Shown: positions 1 to 8,194, counted from the stretch's first letter. The stretch is DNA of 64,000 nucleotides from Paraburkholderia sp. PGU19 (GCF_013426915.1 NZ_AP023183.1:186001-250000), one strand, 5' to 3'. Notes: generated by a model from the sequence alone, not told the origin. Numbers and translations are program-made.

Positions 1-384
1 CTGCTGTCGAGGGAGGGATACGAATTCAAAACGTTGTGGTGGAACCTGAATAACGTTTCCAGTTACCTGAGGAGCAATGCGCGCACGCTGGTCAACTGCG
101 GTGCCCGCCATCGCAAGGGCCTGCCGATTAGCAGCAGTATCGCGGAGTCAGCGGTGAACCACGTTGTCAGCTACCGCATGGCCAAGAAGCGACAGATGCG
201 CTGGACAGACGAAGGGGCGCATTGCCTGGCGCAGGTACGGGTTGCGGTTTTGAACGGCGAATTCTCACCTCGTCGCATCTCGGAGCTGAAGACTGCTGCC
301 CGGAGTTACGGCAAGTCCAACGGACCAGTGGCGGAAGGCTGGCGCCAGCCAGCGGACCGGGCTAAGTGCGCAACCATGCAGTAG
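1..384 (+). pseudogene. Transposase C-terminal remnant (ISKra4-like), open at window edge
   Basis: The frame is open from base 1, so the 5' part lies outside the window. The translation contains an SYLRSNA segment, then ISSSIAESAVNHVVSYRM, AKKRQMRW and VAVLNGEF. From memory this resembles the C-terminus of ISKra4-type transposases, which carry an ESAVN...KRMxKKxQMRW block close to their end. After LNGEF the sequence drifts into residues that do not look like the family (RRISELKTAARSYG and onward), so the true end is probably replaced. It lies beside other disrupted DNA (broken otsA, repeat pair at 751-792). The assignment is by motif memory only; a different DDE-family transposase is possible. 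Confidence 0.5.
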
Positions 385-964
385 AACGAGGAATCCTAAA
401 TAAATCGAGATTTCCCCACTTATTGCGCGCTCTTGTGATAAGCGTTTGAATTGTTGGTGCTTTTTTCCGGGCGATGGGTTGGACGCTCGTAGTGACACAA
501 TTCCAGGCGCAACGGAGACAGATTCCCTTCGTTATACGCTGGCCGGGGTGGCAGAGGCGGCAACCATCGGCTCGTGACACAGGCCCGGCGTCTGCGGCAC
601 CTGTCCTTCGGTCGCCATAGCCGTAGCGAACGGCCCGCAACGCCGCACGCAGGTACTTTTGGCCGGCCCGGTGTTGCGTGCCAGCCCTCTCTGGCTGAGA
701 CCCGCGGGCATTCTCGCGGAATGCGGTTTCTGGCCGATGCAATCAGGCTGTTATCACATAAAGCGGGACCCGTTCTCACGTAAAGTGCTCCCACTGCGTC
801 CCGATATTCTCAGCTAATGTGGTTCTACAGACCCCGATGTAATCGGTTCCCGCGTCGGAAGTTATTGAGCCGTTACACCTTGCCGTGGCAAGTCCGGGCG
901 ATGTTGCACCTTGTGTGGCTCCCGCCCGCTTCGCCTTCGCGGCCCACAACAGGAGGAATCATCC
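385..964. other. Gene-free stretch between transposase remnant and otsA remnant
   Basis: No convincing gene is visible on either strand; the open frames here lack recognisable motifs and ribosome sites. The stretch holds a TGTGATAA (434-441) matched by an inverted TTATCACA at 751-758, followed by the tandem repeat pair described separately. It looks like the edge of a mobile element. Confidence 0.5.
751..792 (+). repeat. Two tandem imperfect 20-bp repeats, element-end-like
   Basis: TTATCACATAAAGCGGGACC (751-770) and TTCTCACGTAAAGTGCTCCC (773-792) agree at 14 of 20 positions with a 22-bp period. An inverted copy of the first eight bases occurs at 434-441. Arrays like this are common at ends of mobile elements where a recombinase binds several times; that role is inference. 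Confidence 0.45.
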
Positions 965-1524
965 GTGAGCCGCCTTGTCGTCGTTTCCAACCGCATCGCC
1001 GATCCCCGCAAACCCGCTGCCGGTGGACTCGCGGTGGCCGTGCGGGAAAGCCTGCAGCAGACCGGGGGCTCTGGTTTGGCTGGAGCGGCAGGATTCAGGA
1101 CGAAGCGGTCACCGACCCTGCAAGGCAAGGCCAGCTTCACTTCCAGTCTGCCGGCGAAGTGACGCTGGCGACGCTGGATCTGAACCGGGAAGATCACGAC
1201 GCGTACTACCTCGGTTACGCCGACGGCGTGCTGTGGCCTGTGTTCCACTATCGCCTGGACCTGGCCAATTTTGATACCCGCTTCGCCGCGGGCTACCGGC
1301 GGGTGAACCGGTTGTTCGCGCAGAAGCTGCTGCTGTTGCTCAAGCCTGACGATCTGGTCTGGGTGCACGATTACCACCTGATCCCCCTCGCCGCCGAACT
1401 GCGCGCACTCGGATGTGGTAACCGCATCGGCTTCTTCCTGCATATTCCGATGCCGCCGCGCCTGATCATGGCGGCGATTCCGGAGCAGGGGCGATGCAAA
1501 CGGTATTGCCGACATGCAAGCTAG
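965..1524 (+). pseudogene. otsA: Truncated, frame-shifted trehalose-6-phosphate synthase
   Basis: OtsA makes trehalose-6-phosphate from UDP-glucose and glucose-6-phosphate in the cytoplasm. A GTG start at 965 follows AGGAGG (951-956) and gives MSRLVVVSNRIADP, the classic OtsA N-terminus, then AAGGLAVAVRESLQQTGG. At about 1065 the frame breaks in a run of five G; the continuation WFGWSGRIQDEA is one frame over. That frame runs through VWVHDYHLIPLA and GFFLHIPMPP and then loses similarity near 1480, with a stop at 1524. Only about 180 of the usual 450-plus residues remain, so the second Rossmann domain is absent. One more G at 1065 would repair the first defect, but the truncation cannot be repaired. 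Likely non-functional. Confidence 0.85.
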
Positions 1525-1564
1525 CTATCGCCACCCAGCCATGGGGGCATGAGCGACGCCGCAT

Positions 1565-2014
1565 TTACTTCGCTGTCGTTTCACTGCCAAGCATTGATCT
1601 GCGGCAGGCGGAATGGCCGCAATGACAAGCGTACTGGGCACGGATGTCTTCGGTCATCTCGCCGTCGATCGCGAGGCCGTAGTCGATGAAAAGTTCGTCG
1701 CCAGGCCTGATGCCGGTGAGTGCGTGGATGAAGACGCGATCGCCCGTCTCGATCGCCTCGCAGTTGGGTGTGCACGCATGGTTCAGGAAGCGGGCGCTGT
1801 TCCCGTCTCGACTGCCATCGATGACGCGGCCGTCAGACAGACCAAACACGAACGTATGGCCGGCCTCCGATCGCTGGCGTGCGGCGGCACGCCGCCAGCT
1901 GGTCAATTCACCCTTGTACTCGATGAGCCGCTCGCCTGCCGCGAGCGGCCGAAGCGCAAACAGTCCCTTGCCATGCACGGAGGAACGTCGCGCGGTGATA
2001 CGTCGCAGTCGCAT
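1565..2014 (-). CDS. SET-domain protein-lysine methyltransferase-like protein
   Basis: A 149-residue protein with a compact SET domain. Visible are the SAM-site start SSVHGKGLFALRPL (residues about 11-24), the core NSARFLNHACTPNCEA (about 72-87) corresponding to the NHxCxPN signature, and the tail motif DELFIDYGL (about 105-113) with the catalytic-region tyrosine. A post-SET-like CHCGHSAC cluster follows near the C-terminus and could bind zinc together with the NHAC cysteine. SET proteins transfer methyl groups from S-adenosylmethionine to lysines; bacterial substrates are mostly unknown. The HU gene lies divergently about 340 bp away, which is suggestive (an HU-type protein is a possible substrate) but unproven. 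Confidence 0.88.
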   Translation of the reverse strand: MRLRRITARRSSVHGKGLFALRPLAAGERLIEYKGELTSWRRAAARQRSEAGHTFVFGLSDGRVIDGSRDGNSARFLNHACTPNCEAIETGDRVFIHALTGIRPGDELFIDYGLAIDGEMTEDIRAQYACHCGHSACRRSMLGSETTAK

Positions 2015-2308
2015 TGTTTCGTTTCCCTTCGATACGTCTCTGTCTTCGTCATTCCCGTTAAGGTGCGAAGCATATCGCTGCCCTCGTGCGTATTCAACGA
2101 TTCACATCGCATTGTGTGCAATTATGTGCAACTAACGGTCTGGGATTTATCCCTGCCTGCCCGGCTTCGCCACAACCCGGCGGGCAGAGGCAGCCGGATG
2201 GATCGTCCGCGCGAGGAAGGGTGTGCGCGGCGCAGAAGACGCGGCGATGCCTTTCCAAAGCCTGGCGGGTTGCCGGATGCGGTACAGCTGCGATAGGGTA
2301 AGTGTCCT

Positions 2309-2332
2309 GTCCCGCAATGCGCGGGCATTTTT
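2309..2332 (+). promoter_or_regulatory. GC hairpin followed by T-run in the HU gene leader
   Basis: CCCGC (2311-2315) pairs with GCGGG (2321-2325), with flanking TG/CA able to extend the stem, followed by CATTTTTA. It resembles a small intrinsic terminator but sits about 20 bases before the HU start codon, so it could be a leader attenuator or simply end readthrough from upstream. Confidence 0.35.
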
Positions 2333-2350
2333 ATCAGGGAGAGCTCTTAC

Positions 2351-2629
2351 ATGAACAAACAGGAACTCATCGATGCGGTCGCCGCCGGCACGGGTGAAAG
2401 CAAGGCCAGCACGGGTGAAGCCATTGATGCCATCCTCGAGGCCGTGACGGCTGCCGTCACACGTGGCGATACCGTTCAGCTGATCGGCTTCGGTTCCTTT
2501 TCGACCGGCGCCCGTGCCGAACGCACGGGCCGTAATCCGTCGACAGGCGCGACCATCACGATTCCGGCAGCGAAAACCGTGAAGTTCACCGCGGGCAAGG
2601 GGTTCAAGGACGCCGTCAACGCTGCCTGA
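2351..2629 (+). CDS. hupB: HU family nucleoid-associated DNA-binding protein
   Basis: HU bends and compacts DNA as a dimer. The 92-residue product has the standard family length. It begins [20 protein letters not shown], has the helix-turn [17 protein letters not shown], the DNA-intercalating beta-arm [17 protein letters not shown] (about residues 57-73), and ends [16 protein letters not shown] ribosome site AGGGAG precedes the ATG. It is monocistronic here; the next gene is convergent. Organisms of this group usually carry several HU paralogues, so the symbol is by family resemblance only. Confidence 0.95.
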   Translation: MNKQELIDAVAAGTGESKASTGEAIDAILEAVTAAVTRGDTVQLIGFGSFSTGARAERTGRNPSTGATITIPAAKTVKFTAGKGFKDAVNAA

Positions 2630-2655
2630 ACCATTGCTCATGCGCGCGGAGCCAG

Positions 2656-2898
2656 TCACTGGACCGAACCTGCCAGTTGCGTTCGCAACTCACGCGCTGC
2701 CTGCTCAAGCAGATCGGGCATAAGCAGCTGCGATTCAAGCGGTCCTGCCACGCAGTATTCACCATTGCCTGCGGCATTGATTACGACCATGGCTACACAC
2801 GCCGCACCCGTTGCATCCCGAACCAGGCCGGCAAGCATGCTGAACTGACCGGGGCTGCCTGGAGTGTGTGCGGTGACTTTCGGCTTTCCGTCACTCAT
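2656..2898 (-). CDS. Small hypothetical protein
   Basis: An 80-residue protein starting MSDGKPKVTAHTPGSPGQ. I chose this ATG rather than the ones upstream because GGAGG lies directly before it at proper spacing. The central part, GLVRDATGAACVAMVVINAAG, looks like beta-strands, and the C-terminal LLEQAARELRTQLAG is a probable amphipathic helix. No signal peptide or membrane helix. It faces the HU gene convergently and precedes no obvious operon partner. I do not recognise a family. Confidence 0.55.
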   Translation of the reverse strand: MSDGKPKVTAHTPGSPGQFSMLAGLVRDATGAACVAMVVINAAGNGEYCVAGPLESQLLMPDLLEQAARELRTQLAGSVQ

Positions 2899-2939
2899 GT
2901 TTCCCTCCATGATGCCTTTTGAAAAAGCGGCACCGGTCA

Positions 2940-3293
2940 TCACTTCACGTGACGCATGCGGGACGCGCTCATGTCATGAATCTCGCGAACGACTGCTTGC
3001 CGGTAATCAAGGCGCCACCCGTCGGTGGACAGGGGGGCCAGCATTTTTTCCGTTGCGAGTTTGAAGGCCGCCTGGGCCTCGGGCGCCAGGTCGGCCGCCG
3101 CGCGAACAATTGCGAGACGTTCCCGCCAGTCACATCGTGCGCTATTGGCACTCATCCGGATGCGAGCGAGTTCGACCAGGTGAACGGTCTTGAGCCAGTC
3201 TCCCGTTATCGCCATGGCCACGAGTTCGCCGACGACGAGATAGCAGAGCATCCCGGCGCGGGCGTCATCGTCGAAGTTTAGAAGTACTGACAT
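2940..3293 (-). CDS. Hypothetical protein
   Basis: About 117 residues starting MSVLLNFDDDARAGMLCYLV. Predicted mostly helical: LCYLVVGELVAMAITGDW, HLVELARIRMSA, RLAIVRAAADLAPEAQAAF. No signal peptide or known motif. It lies downstream of the DUF1488-like gene on the same strand and the two could form an operon. An upstream in-frame ATG would add 11 residues, but the shorter form starts at the beginning of the recognisable hydrophobic pattern. Function unknown. Confidence 0.5.
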   Translation of the reverse strand: MSVLLNFDDDARAGMLCYLVVGELVAMAITGDWLKTVHLVELARIRMSANSARCDWRERLAIVRAAADLAPEAQAAFKLATEKMLAPLSTDGWRLDYRQAVVREIHDMSASRMRHVK

Positions 3294-3387
3294 GATGTCA
3301 CCAGGACATGCGGACCTTCTGGCCACAATAAAGGCACCGTTTGTGCAGATTGTCGTCGAGCGGCTGGCCAGGCGTCGCTTTGAGCCG

Positions 3388-3657
3388 TCAGGGGCGCGCG
3401 AAATCGTCCGGCGTCAGTTCGAGGCGCGCGGCCGGATGGGCGAGCAGTTTGCGTTCGGCGATCGCCCGGATGCGACCGTACCCGTCGCGGAAGGTCTTCA
3501 TGATCCGCGCGTCACTGGCCCGGGGTTCGAGCCAGAAGTACGCTTCCAGCGTCGCGATCGTGATCACGCATTCGACCGTGCTGTTCCGGTGCACAAGGCC
3601 AAACGCCACGCCGCGGTGATTCGCCAGTACCTGCGGTTCAAGGTCGAGGGTTTCCAT
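3388..3657 (-). CDS. DUF1488-like small protein
   Basis: An 89-residue protein, METLDLEPQVLANHRGV onward. It carries the pattern typical of DUF1488 proteins: a strand pair (VAFGLVHRNSTVECVITI), then ATLEAYFWLEP, then a helix rich in arginine (DARIMKTFRDGYGRIRAIAERKL). DUF1488 proteins are short and uncharacterised and often sit near integrases and other accessory genes, as here beside the recombinase gene. The ATG start was preferred over an upstream TTG. The family call is from pattern memory. Confidence 0.6.
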   Translation of the reverse strand: METLDLEPQVLANHRGVAFGLVHRNSTVECVITIATLEAYFWLEPRASDARIMKTFRDGYGRIRAIAERKLLAHPAARLELTPDDFARP

Positions 3658-3785
3658 AAGCGGCAGGGGCAACACTTCAAGGTGCGTTGAACGGATTCTT
3701 GCATAGCCGATGCTGTTTGAATATCGGGTGGCCGTCCTGTGCTGCGCCGGGGCGCCGGAATTCCCGGTTCAAAAACATACTGGCC

Positions 3786-5030
3786 TCACCAGTCGATGCG
3801 GTGTTTCTCGTCGGTCTCATGATGCCGGCGATCGTCGTCGACATGCAAATACAGACTCGTGGTGCTCAGCGACGCATGGCCGAGGTTGTCGCGCACGAGC
3901 CGCAGATCCACCTGCTGGTCGGCCATGTGTGAACCGGCCGTATGCCGCAGCCAGTGCGCCGAGGCCTGCTGCAGCAGGTCCGCACGGGCCGCGAAGGCCT
4001 CGCCCCGTTCGCGCAATCGCCCGGCGGCGCCCGCGAACACGTCCTTGACGATCGTGTGCAGCGCGGCCCGGGTCAGCGGCCGGTGTGACGGGCCTTCCGT
4101 TTTCGTCCGGGGCGATGCCGTTGTGCTGCCGATCGGGAGGACGAGCGGCGTCGTCTCGTTGGGTGAGGGCAGGGCCGTCATCCCCAGGGACTGGCGGTAA
4201 CGCGACAGTTCCGTCATCAGTTCGCGCGTCGCCGGCACGAGGCGATCTTTGTCACCCTTGCCGTGCACCGTCAGCCACCAGCGCATCGTGCCATCGGCAT
4301 CGCGCCGCACGAAGAACTGGCCCATCGTGTTGCCGCCGGCCTCGGCGATGCGCAGCCCGCCCAGATACAGCAGCGTGAACAGCCACCGTACGCGCTGGTA
4401 GTGCGCACGCTCGCGCGCCGTGTCTTGCGGCATCGACGCGATGAAGTCCTTCACCTCCTGCCACAGGCCGGGCTCGAGATAACGGGTGATGCGCGGGGCG
4501 GCCTTGCGGGTGCGCTGGCGCGAGAGCGCGAGCGGGTTGCCGGCCAGATAGCCAGCCTGCACCAGCCACGAAAACAGCACGTTCAGGATCACCATCGCCT
4601 GCCGGAGGCTGGCCGGTGAGAGCGGGCCGTGAAAGGGCCGCCAGCGCGCGTCGTCGCGCGGATGCTTGCGGCCGCCGCCCGCGCCGGCGTTGGCAACCCA
4701 GGTGGCGGCGGGCTGCGGATCGGCGAGGAAGCGCTGGTAGCGCAGGCAGTCCTCGTGCGTGAGCGAGGAGAGCGGCTTGCCCAGCTGCACGAGCGACCAC
4801 AGGAGCAGCCGCTCGGCTTCCTTGCGGTAGCTGTCGAACGTGGTCTGTTTGTCGGCGAAACGCGCGAGCCACGCGCGGATCGCGTCGAGATCGTTCGCGG
4901 CGGCGAGCTGCGCGTGGCCGCCCGTCGCGCGGTTGGTCCCCGCGTGGCCGTCGAGTGCGGCCGGAACCACGAGCCTTTCCAGCGGGGTGGGGTGCACCAG
5001 GACCAGGTTGGCTGACGGCGGCGTGGACAT
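3786..5030 (-). CDS. Tyrosine-type site-specific recombinase/integrase
   Basis: A 414-residue recombinase starting MSTPPSANLVLVHPTP. The N-terminal SAM-like core-binding domain spans about residues 50-160 (KQTTFDSYRKEAERLLLW); the catalytic domain follows. Catalytic residues are all visible: Arg227 in YLGGLRIAEA, Lys258 in HGKGDKDRLVP, His359 and Arg362 in HWLRHTAGSH, His385 in NLGHASLSTT and the nucleophile Tyr394 in TSLYLHV. It should therefore be able to cut and rejoin DNA. It is transcribed divergently from the KfrA-like gene across a short AT-rich gap holding an inverted repeat. No integration site (tRNA or duplicated att) was found beside it, so this may be a resident recombinase of a module rather than a phage integrase. 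Confidence 0.93.
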   Translation of the reverse strand: MSTPPSANLVLVHPTPLERLVVPAALDGHAGTNRATGGHAQLAAANDLDAIRAWLARFADKQTTFDSYRKEAERLLLWSLVQLGKPLSSLTHEDCLRYQRFLADPQPAATWVANAGAGGGRKHPRDDARWRPFHGPLSPASLRQAMVILNVLFSWLVQAGYLAGNPLALSRQRTRKAAPRITRYLEPGLWQEVKDFIASMPQDTARERAHYQRVRWLFTLLYLGGLRIAEAGGNTMGQFFVRRDADGTMRWWLTVHGKGDKDRLVPATRELMTELSRYRQSLGMTALPSPNETTPLVLPIGSTTASPRTKTEGPSHRPLTRAALHTIVKDVFAGAAGRLRERGEAFAARADLLQQASAHWLRHTAGSHMADQQVDLRLVRDNLGHASLSTTSLYLHVDDDRRHHETDEKHRIDW

Positions 5031-5089
5031 GATGGTGAGCTTTTCCGGGAACGGTGAGCGTTTGCGGGAGCCGGACCGGCAGTGATTTG

Positions 5090-5142
5090 ACCCCATAAAT
5101 TTGCCGGACAGGGTATGGGTGATATTTACAACATTATGGGGT
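5090..5142. promoter_or_regulatory. Inverted repeat between recombinase and kfrA-like genes (putative operator or crossover site)
   Basis: ACCCCATAA at 5090-5098 is perfectly mirrored by TTATGGGGT at 5134-5142, and the flanks TTTGA (5086-5090) and GTCAAA (5147-5152) extend the symmetry with a short offset. The gap is AT-rich, unlike its surroundings. KfrA proteins are known to repress their own promoter through a palindromic operator, so this is a plausible autoregulatory site; recombinase binding is the alternative. Confidence 0.5.
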
Positions 5143-5227
5143 TAATGTCAAACTAATGCTCGCCAGTAATTGGATATGGTGTGTTTTACGTTGTATTATT
5201 GACTTATTAAAACGTCTTTCCATCTCC

Positions 5228-6331
5228 ATGTCCGGTGACCTGTCCGTTTCTGTTCCGTCCGCCATTCCACCCGGTCTGCCGTCCGATGAGGCGCGGCTCG
5301 CGGCCGACATCGGGCGCCTGAAGGCGGAATTCCCGAACACGCGCGCGCTGTACCGCGAGGTCTGCGCGCTGCTGTTCTTCCGCTTCGGGCAGGCGCCGAC
5401 CGCGAACCGCCTGTATCAGCTGGTGAGGCGTGGCAGCATGGGCACGCCCGCCGCGGTGCTCGGGGAGTTCTGGGCGGAACTCCGGGAAAAGAGCCGGGTG
5501 CGCATCGAGCACCCGGACCTGCCCACCGATCTGCGGGACGCCGCGGGGGAACTGGTCGCGACGCTGTGGACGCGCGCGACCGCTTCCGCGCAGGCGGAAC
5601 TCGACGCGCTGCGCACGGAAGTGGAGGGCGAGCGCACCGAGGCCGAACAGCGTGTCGAGGCCGCACGGGGCGAACTGGAACGGACGGAAATGGCACTCGA
5701 GCAGCGCACCGCGGCGCTGCTGGCCGCGCAGGTCGAGGTCCGCGAACTGGAGAAGGCGCAGGCCGAGGGCCATGCGGCACGGCAGGGGCTGGAGGCCGAA
5801 CTATCACGGTTGAAAAGCGAGGTGGCGGCGCGCGACCGCGAACTGGTCCAGGTGCGCGAAGGTTTCTCGCGCGATCTCGAGAAGTTGCGCGAGACCGCGG
5901 AGCGCGCCGAGGAGCGCCTGCGTGCGACCGAAAAGCGCGCACTGCTCGAGATCGATCGCGAACGGGGCGTCGCCGCGAAGCTGCAGAAGGAAGTCGACGA
6001 AACCACGAAGCGGGCCGACCGGCGCGAGGCCGACCATCGCCGCGCGGTCGAGGCGCTGCAGGCGCAACTCGGTGACGCACGCCATCAGGCGGGCGTCCTG
6101 CAGGGGCGGCTCGACGCCGCGCAGGCGACGAACGTGACGCTGCAGCAGCAGCTGGCGGCCCGGCGCGACGTGGATGACTCCGCAGGCCGGCCGGCCCGCG
6201 CGAAGTCCGCCGCGGCACGTCCGGCCGCGACCCGCCCGGCGCGGACACCGGGTCCGGCGCGCAAGATCCCGGCCGCCTCCATGCCATCCGGCAAGACGGC
6301 GGCACGCCGCAAGAAGCGGGGCCAGGCATGA
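5228..6331 (+). CDS. KfrA-like DNA-binding protein with long coiled coil
   Basis: A 367-residue protein beginning MSGDLSVSVPSAIPPG. Residues about 17-105 match the KfrA N-terminal DNA-binding domain (helices RALYREVCALLFFRFGQAP and TANRLYQLVRRGSMGTPAAV, a helix-turn-helix). From about residue 110 to 325 it is an almost uninterrupted Glu/Arg/Ala/Leu coiled coil, followed by an Ala/Arg/Pro-rich basic tail. KfrA of broad-host-range plasmids is an autorepressor and organiser of plasmid DNA. I chose the ATG at 5228 because the preceding 24 residues are hydrophobic and unlike the family. Its stop overlaps the next start (ATGA). Pairing with a recombinase suggests a role in a mobile or plasmid-derived unit. 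Confidence 0.85.
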   Translation: MSGDLSVSVPSAIPPGLPSDEARLAADIGRLKAEFPNTRALYREVCALLFFRFGQAPTANRLYQLVRRGSMGTPAAVLGEFWAELREKSRVRIEHPDLPTDLRDAAGELVATLWTRATASAQAELDALRTEVEGERTEAEQRVEAARGELERTEMALEQRTAALLAAQVEVRELEKAQAEGHAARQGLEAELSRLKSEVAARDRELVQVREGFSRDLEKLRETAERAEERLRATEKRALLEIDRERGVAAKLQKEVDETTKRADRREADHRRAVEALQAQLGDARHQAGVLQGRLDAAQATNVTLQQQLAARRDVDDSAGRPARAKSAAARPAATRPARTPGPARKIPAASMPSGKTAARRKKRGQA

Positions 6332-6570
6332 TGGAAAACAGCAGTCGCCCGCGGAAGGGACAAGCCGGGCGAGCAGGGCGAAACCGCCGCAATGCCCCGC
6401 CCTGTCCGCCGATCGGCGCGTTGATGCGCTACGGCGAGCGGACCGTGCGCGTCATCGCCGAAGCGAGCGGCCAGCGCGTGATCATCGAGTCGGTGGATGA
6501 AGACGGTCGCACCTTCCGCAGCACGGTGAAGTGGGCTAATCTGGCCCGTCTCGAAGGGCAACTTTTCTGA
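6328..6570 (+). CDS. Small basic hypothetical protein coupled to kfrA-like gene
   Basis: Eighty residues. The start overlaps the kfrA-like stop by four bases (ATGA), indicating translational coupling. Residues 1-30 are basic and disordered (SSRPRKGQAGRAGRNRRN); residues about 31-80 form a compact beta-rich unit: LMRYGERTVRVIAEASGQ, RVIIESVDEDGRTFRST, VKWANLARLEGQLF. The latter resembles a small SH3-like or beta-barrel fold, but I do not recognise a named family. It is almost certainly translated together with its neighbours. Confidence 0.65.
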   Translation: MMENSSRPRKGQAGRAGRNRRNAPPCPPIGALMRYGERTVRVIAEASGQRVIIESVDEDGRTFRSTVKWANLARLEGQLF

Positions 6571-6581
6571 AGGCGGTGACG

Positions 6582-7484
6582 ATGCAGCCGACCATGCAGC
6601 AGCTCGATATCTTTGCCGACAGCCGCGACGTGATGCTGCGCAATGATGTGCTGGAGCAGTTACAGCAGCGTAACGCGACGGCCGCGCGCACGGCACTGGA
6701 ACGGCTGGCCGCCGAATATCCGGGCGACGGCGCGCTGTCCGCGATGACCGCGCTGGTCCGGGATCTCGGAAGCGGATCGACAGCACCGTTTGCTGACCAC
6801 GCAGCGCTGGCCAGCGCGCGCCGTCACCTCGAGGACGAGGTGGTGCCGGCTGCCCGGCGGGTGCTGCCCGCCCAGACTGTTCACGCGTGGCTCGCACCGT
6901 GCTGGCGAGCGCTCGCCGCGCGCGCGGCGACCCTGGCGTTTCGGGGCACGGATGCGGTGAATCATGCTGCGCCGCTATGGCTGCTGGCCGGCGACTGGGC
7001 AGCAGCGCGCGAAGCGGTCGAGGGTATTGAATCGTGGTGGCGCATCCCGGCACCGCTCGCGTGGATGACCGAGGCGCGCTACCGGGCGGCCGGACTGGAT
7101 GCCGCGTGGCCACTACTCGCGGAGCTGGCGTGGCTGGCGCCGGCGCGGTTCGCGGCGTTGCTGTCCGCGCTGGGCGACGCTTCCCTCGACACTCTGCGCA
7201 GACGGTTCGATGCGGCGTTTCCCGGCACGGGCGAGGTCGACGACTATGCCTGGTTCCCGGCGTGGCTGCTGGTGGGCAAACCGGCGCTCGCGGGCCGGCT
7301 CGGCGAGGCGCGCGTGCAGCGTAACCGGGCGGCGTCGCGCGCGACGGCCCTGCTGGGCGAGATCCTGCGACGCGAGCACGAAGGCGACCAGCACGAACTG
7401 GTGAACCTGCGGCAGGAATTCAGCCGGCTGCACGCAGGCCTGTTCGACACCTATATGGCGACGCGGAAAGTGCAGCACCGGTGA
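6582..7484 (+). CDS. Hypothetical protein of the recombinase/KfrA module
   Basis: About 300 residues starting MQPTMQQLDIFADSRDVML; the ATG at 6582 has AAGG upstream and is preferred over the GTG six bases earlier. The protein is Ala/Leu/Arg/Trp-rich and predicted all-helical, with TPR-like helical pairs (LEQLQQRNATAARTALERL, AAPLWLLAGDWAAAREAVEG, LLAELAWLAPARFAALLSAL). No signal peptide. It follows the 80-residue gene by 11 bases, so it is the third gene of the kfrA-like operon. A repeat-type scaffold is my guess; I do not recognise the family. Confidence 0.65.
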   Translation: MQPTMQQLDIFADSRDVMLRNDVLEQLQQRNATAARTALERLAAEYPGDGALSAMTALVRDLGSGSTAPFADHAALASARRHLEDEVVPAARRVLPAQTVHAWLAPCWRALAARAATLAFRGTDAVNHAAPLWLLAGDWAAAREAVEGIESWWRIPAPLAWMTEARYRAAGLDAAWPLLAELAWLAPARFAALLSALGDASLDTLRRRFDAAFPGTGEVDDYAWFPAWLLVGKPALAGRLGEARVQRNRAASRATALLGEILRREHEGDQHELVNLRQEFSRLHAGLFDTYMATRKVQHR

Positions 7485-7559
7485 GCATGACGATCAGCGG
7501 CTGCGCTCGACGCTGACGTCGTCGTCGCAACGTACCGTCGGCCGGCGGGTGGAGGGGAT

Positions 7560-7949
7560 ATGACATTGAAGGCGCACTGGTACCGGGACAAGCTCCTTAA
7601 AAGAAGTCGGAAGGGCTATTGCGGCTACCCGGTCGCAACGGTTGCCTTCTATGGGCCCGACGACACGCGGGCAACGAAGGTGTCGGTCGCCATCATCGCT
7701 GACGAAGGTACGGACGCCGATCCCGTTGAGCGGTGGTTCTGTCAAACCGCCGATGCGAGAACCGATCCGGAAATCACTGAAGCCATTGTCCGGTTTATCG
7801 AACAGCAGGGCGCCCGATCGGTGGTCGCCGTCGATCGAATCATCGGGTGTCCGCATGAGGAAGGCATCGACTATCCGGAAGGCGAAACCTGTCCGCGGTG
7901 TCCGTTCTGGAGCAACCGCGACCGGTGGAGCGGCGAGATCATCAGATGA
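7560..7949 (+). CDS. Conserved hypothetical protein with C-terminal Cys/His cluster
   Basis: A 129-residue protein, MTLKAHWYRDKLLKRSRKGY onward. It is a recognisable conserved hypothetical of proteobacteria with hallmark segments GYPVATVAFYGPDD, VERWF and a C-terminal block VDRIIGCPHEEGIDYPEG then CPRCPFWSNRDRW. The GCPHE and CPRC residues could bind a metal, giving a zinc-ribbon-like end. No signal peptide. It lies alone between the KfrA module and the histidine kinase gene. Function not known. Confidence 0.75.
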   Translation: MTLKAHWYRDKLLKRSRKGYCGYPVATVAFYGPDDTRATKVSVAIIADEGTDADPVERWFCQTADARTDPEITEAIVRFIEQQGARSVVAVDRIIGCPHEEGIDYPEGETCPRCPFWSNRDRWSGEIIR

Positions 7950-8194
7950 GTCTGAATTGGGCGAGGTCGCGGCTCAAGGGGCAGGTAGCCACCGAATCCG
8001 GACAACCGTATTTCCCTCATGTGGCGCTTCGCGGCAGTGCGGGAGGCACCACTTTATCCACACCTTGCGGGGCCCGATAGTCCTGAATTCGTGTTCCTGG
8101 CGAATCCGGCCAATTGCGATGCCACGGGTTGGCGGCCACAATTCAGTCACAACATCAGGCACCTGGTGTCTTGTTCACTGACATTGGTGGACCT

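Noticed and set aside
3786..5030. Phage or ICE integrase with att sites
   Set aside because: No flanking tRNA, direct repeat or phage/conjugation genes seen; the recombinase seems paired with the kfrA-like module instead.
5196..6392. 398-codon minus-strand frame opposite the kfrA-like gene
   Set aside because: Pro/Arg-rich translation typical of antisense to a coiled-coil gene.
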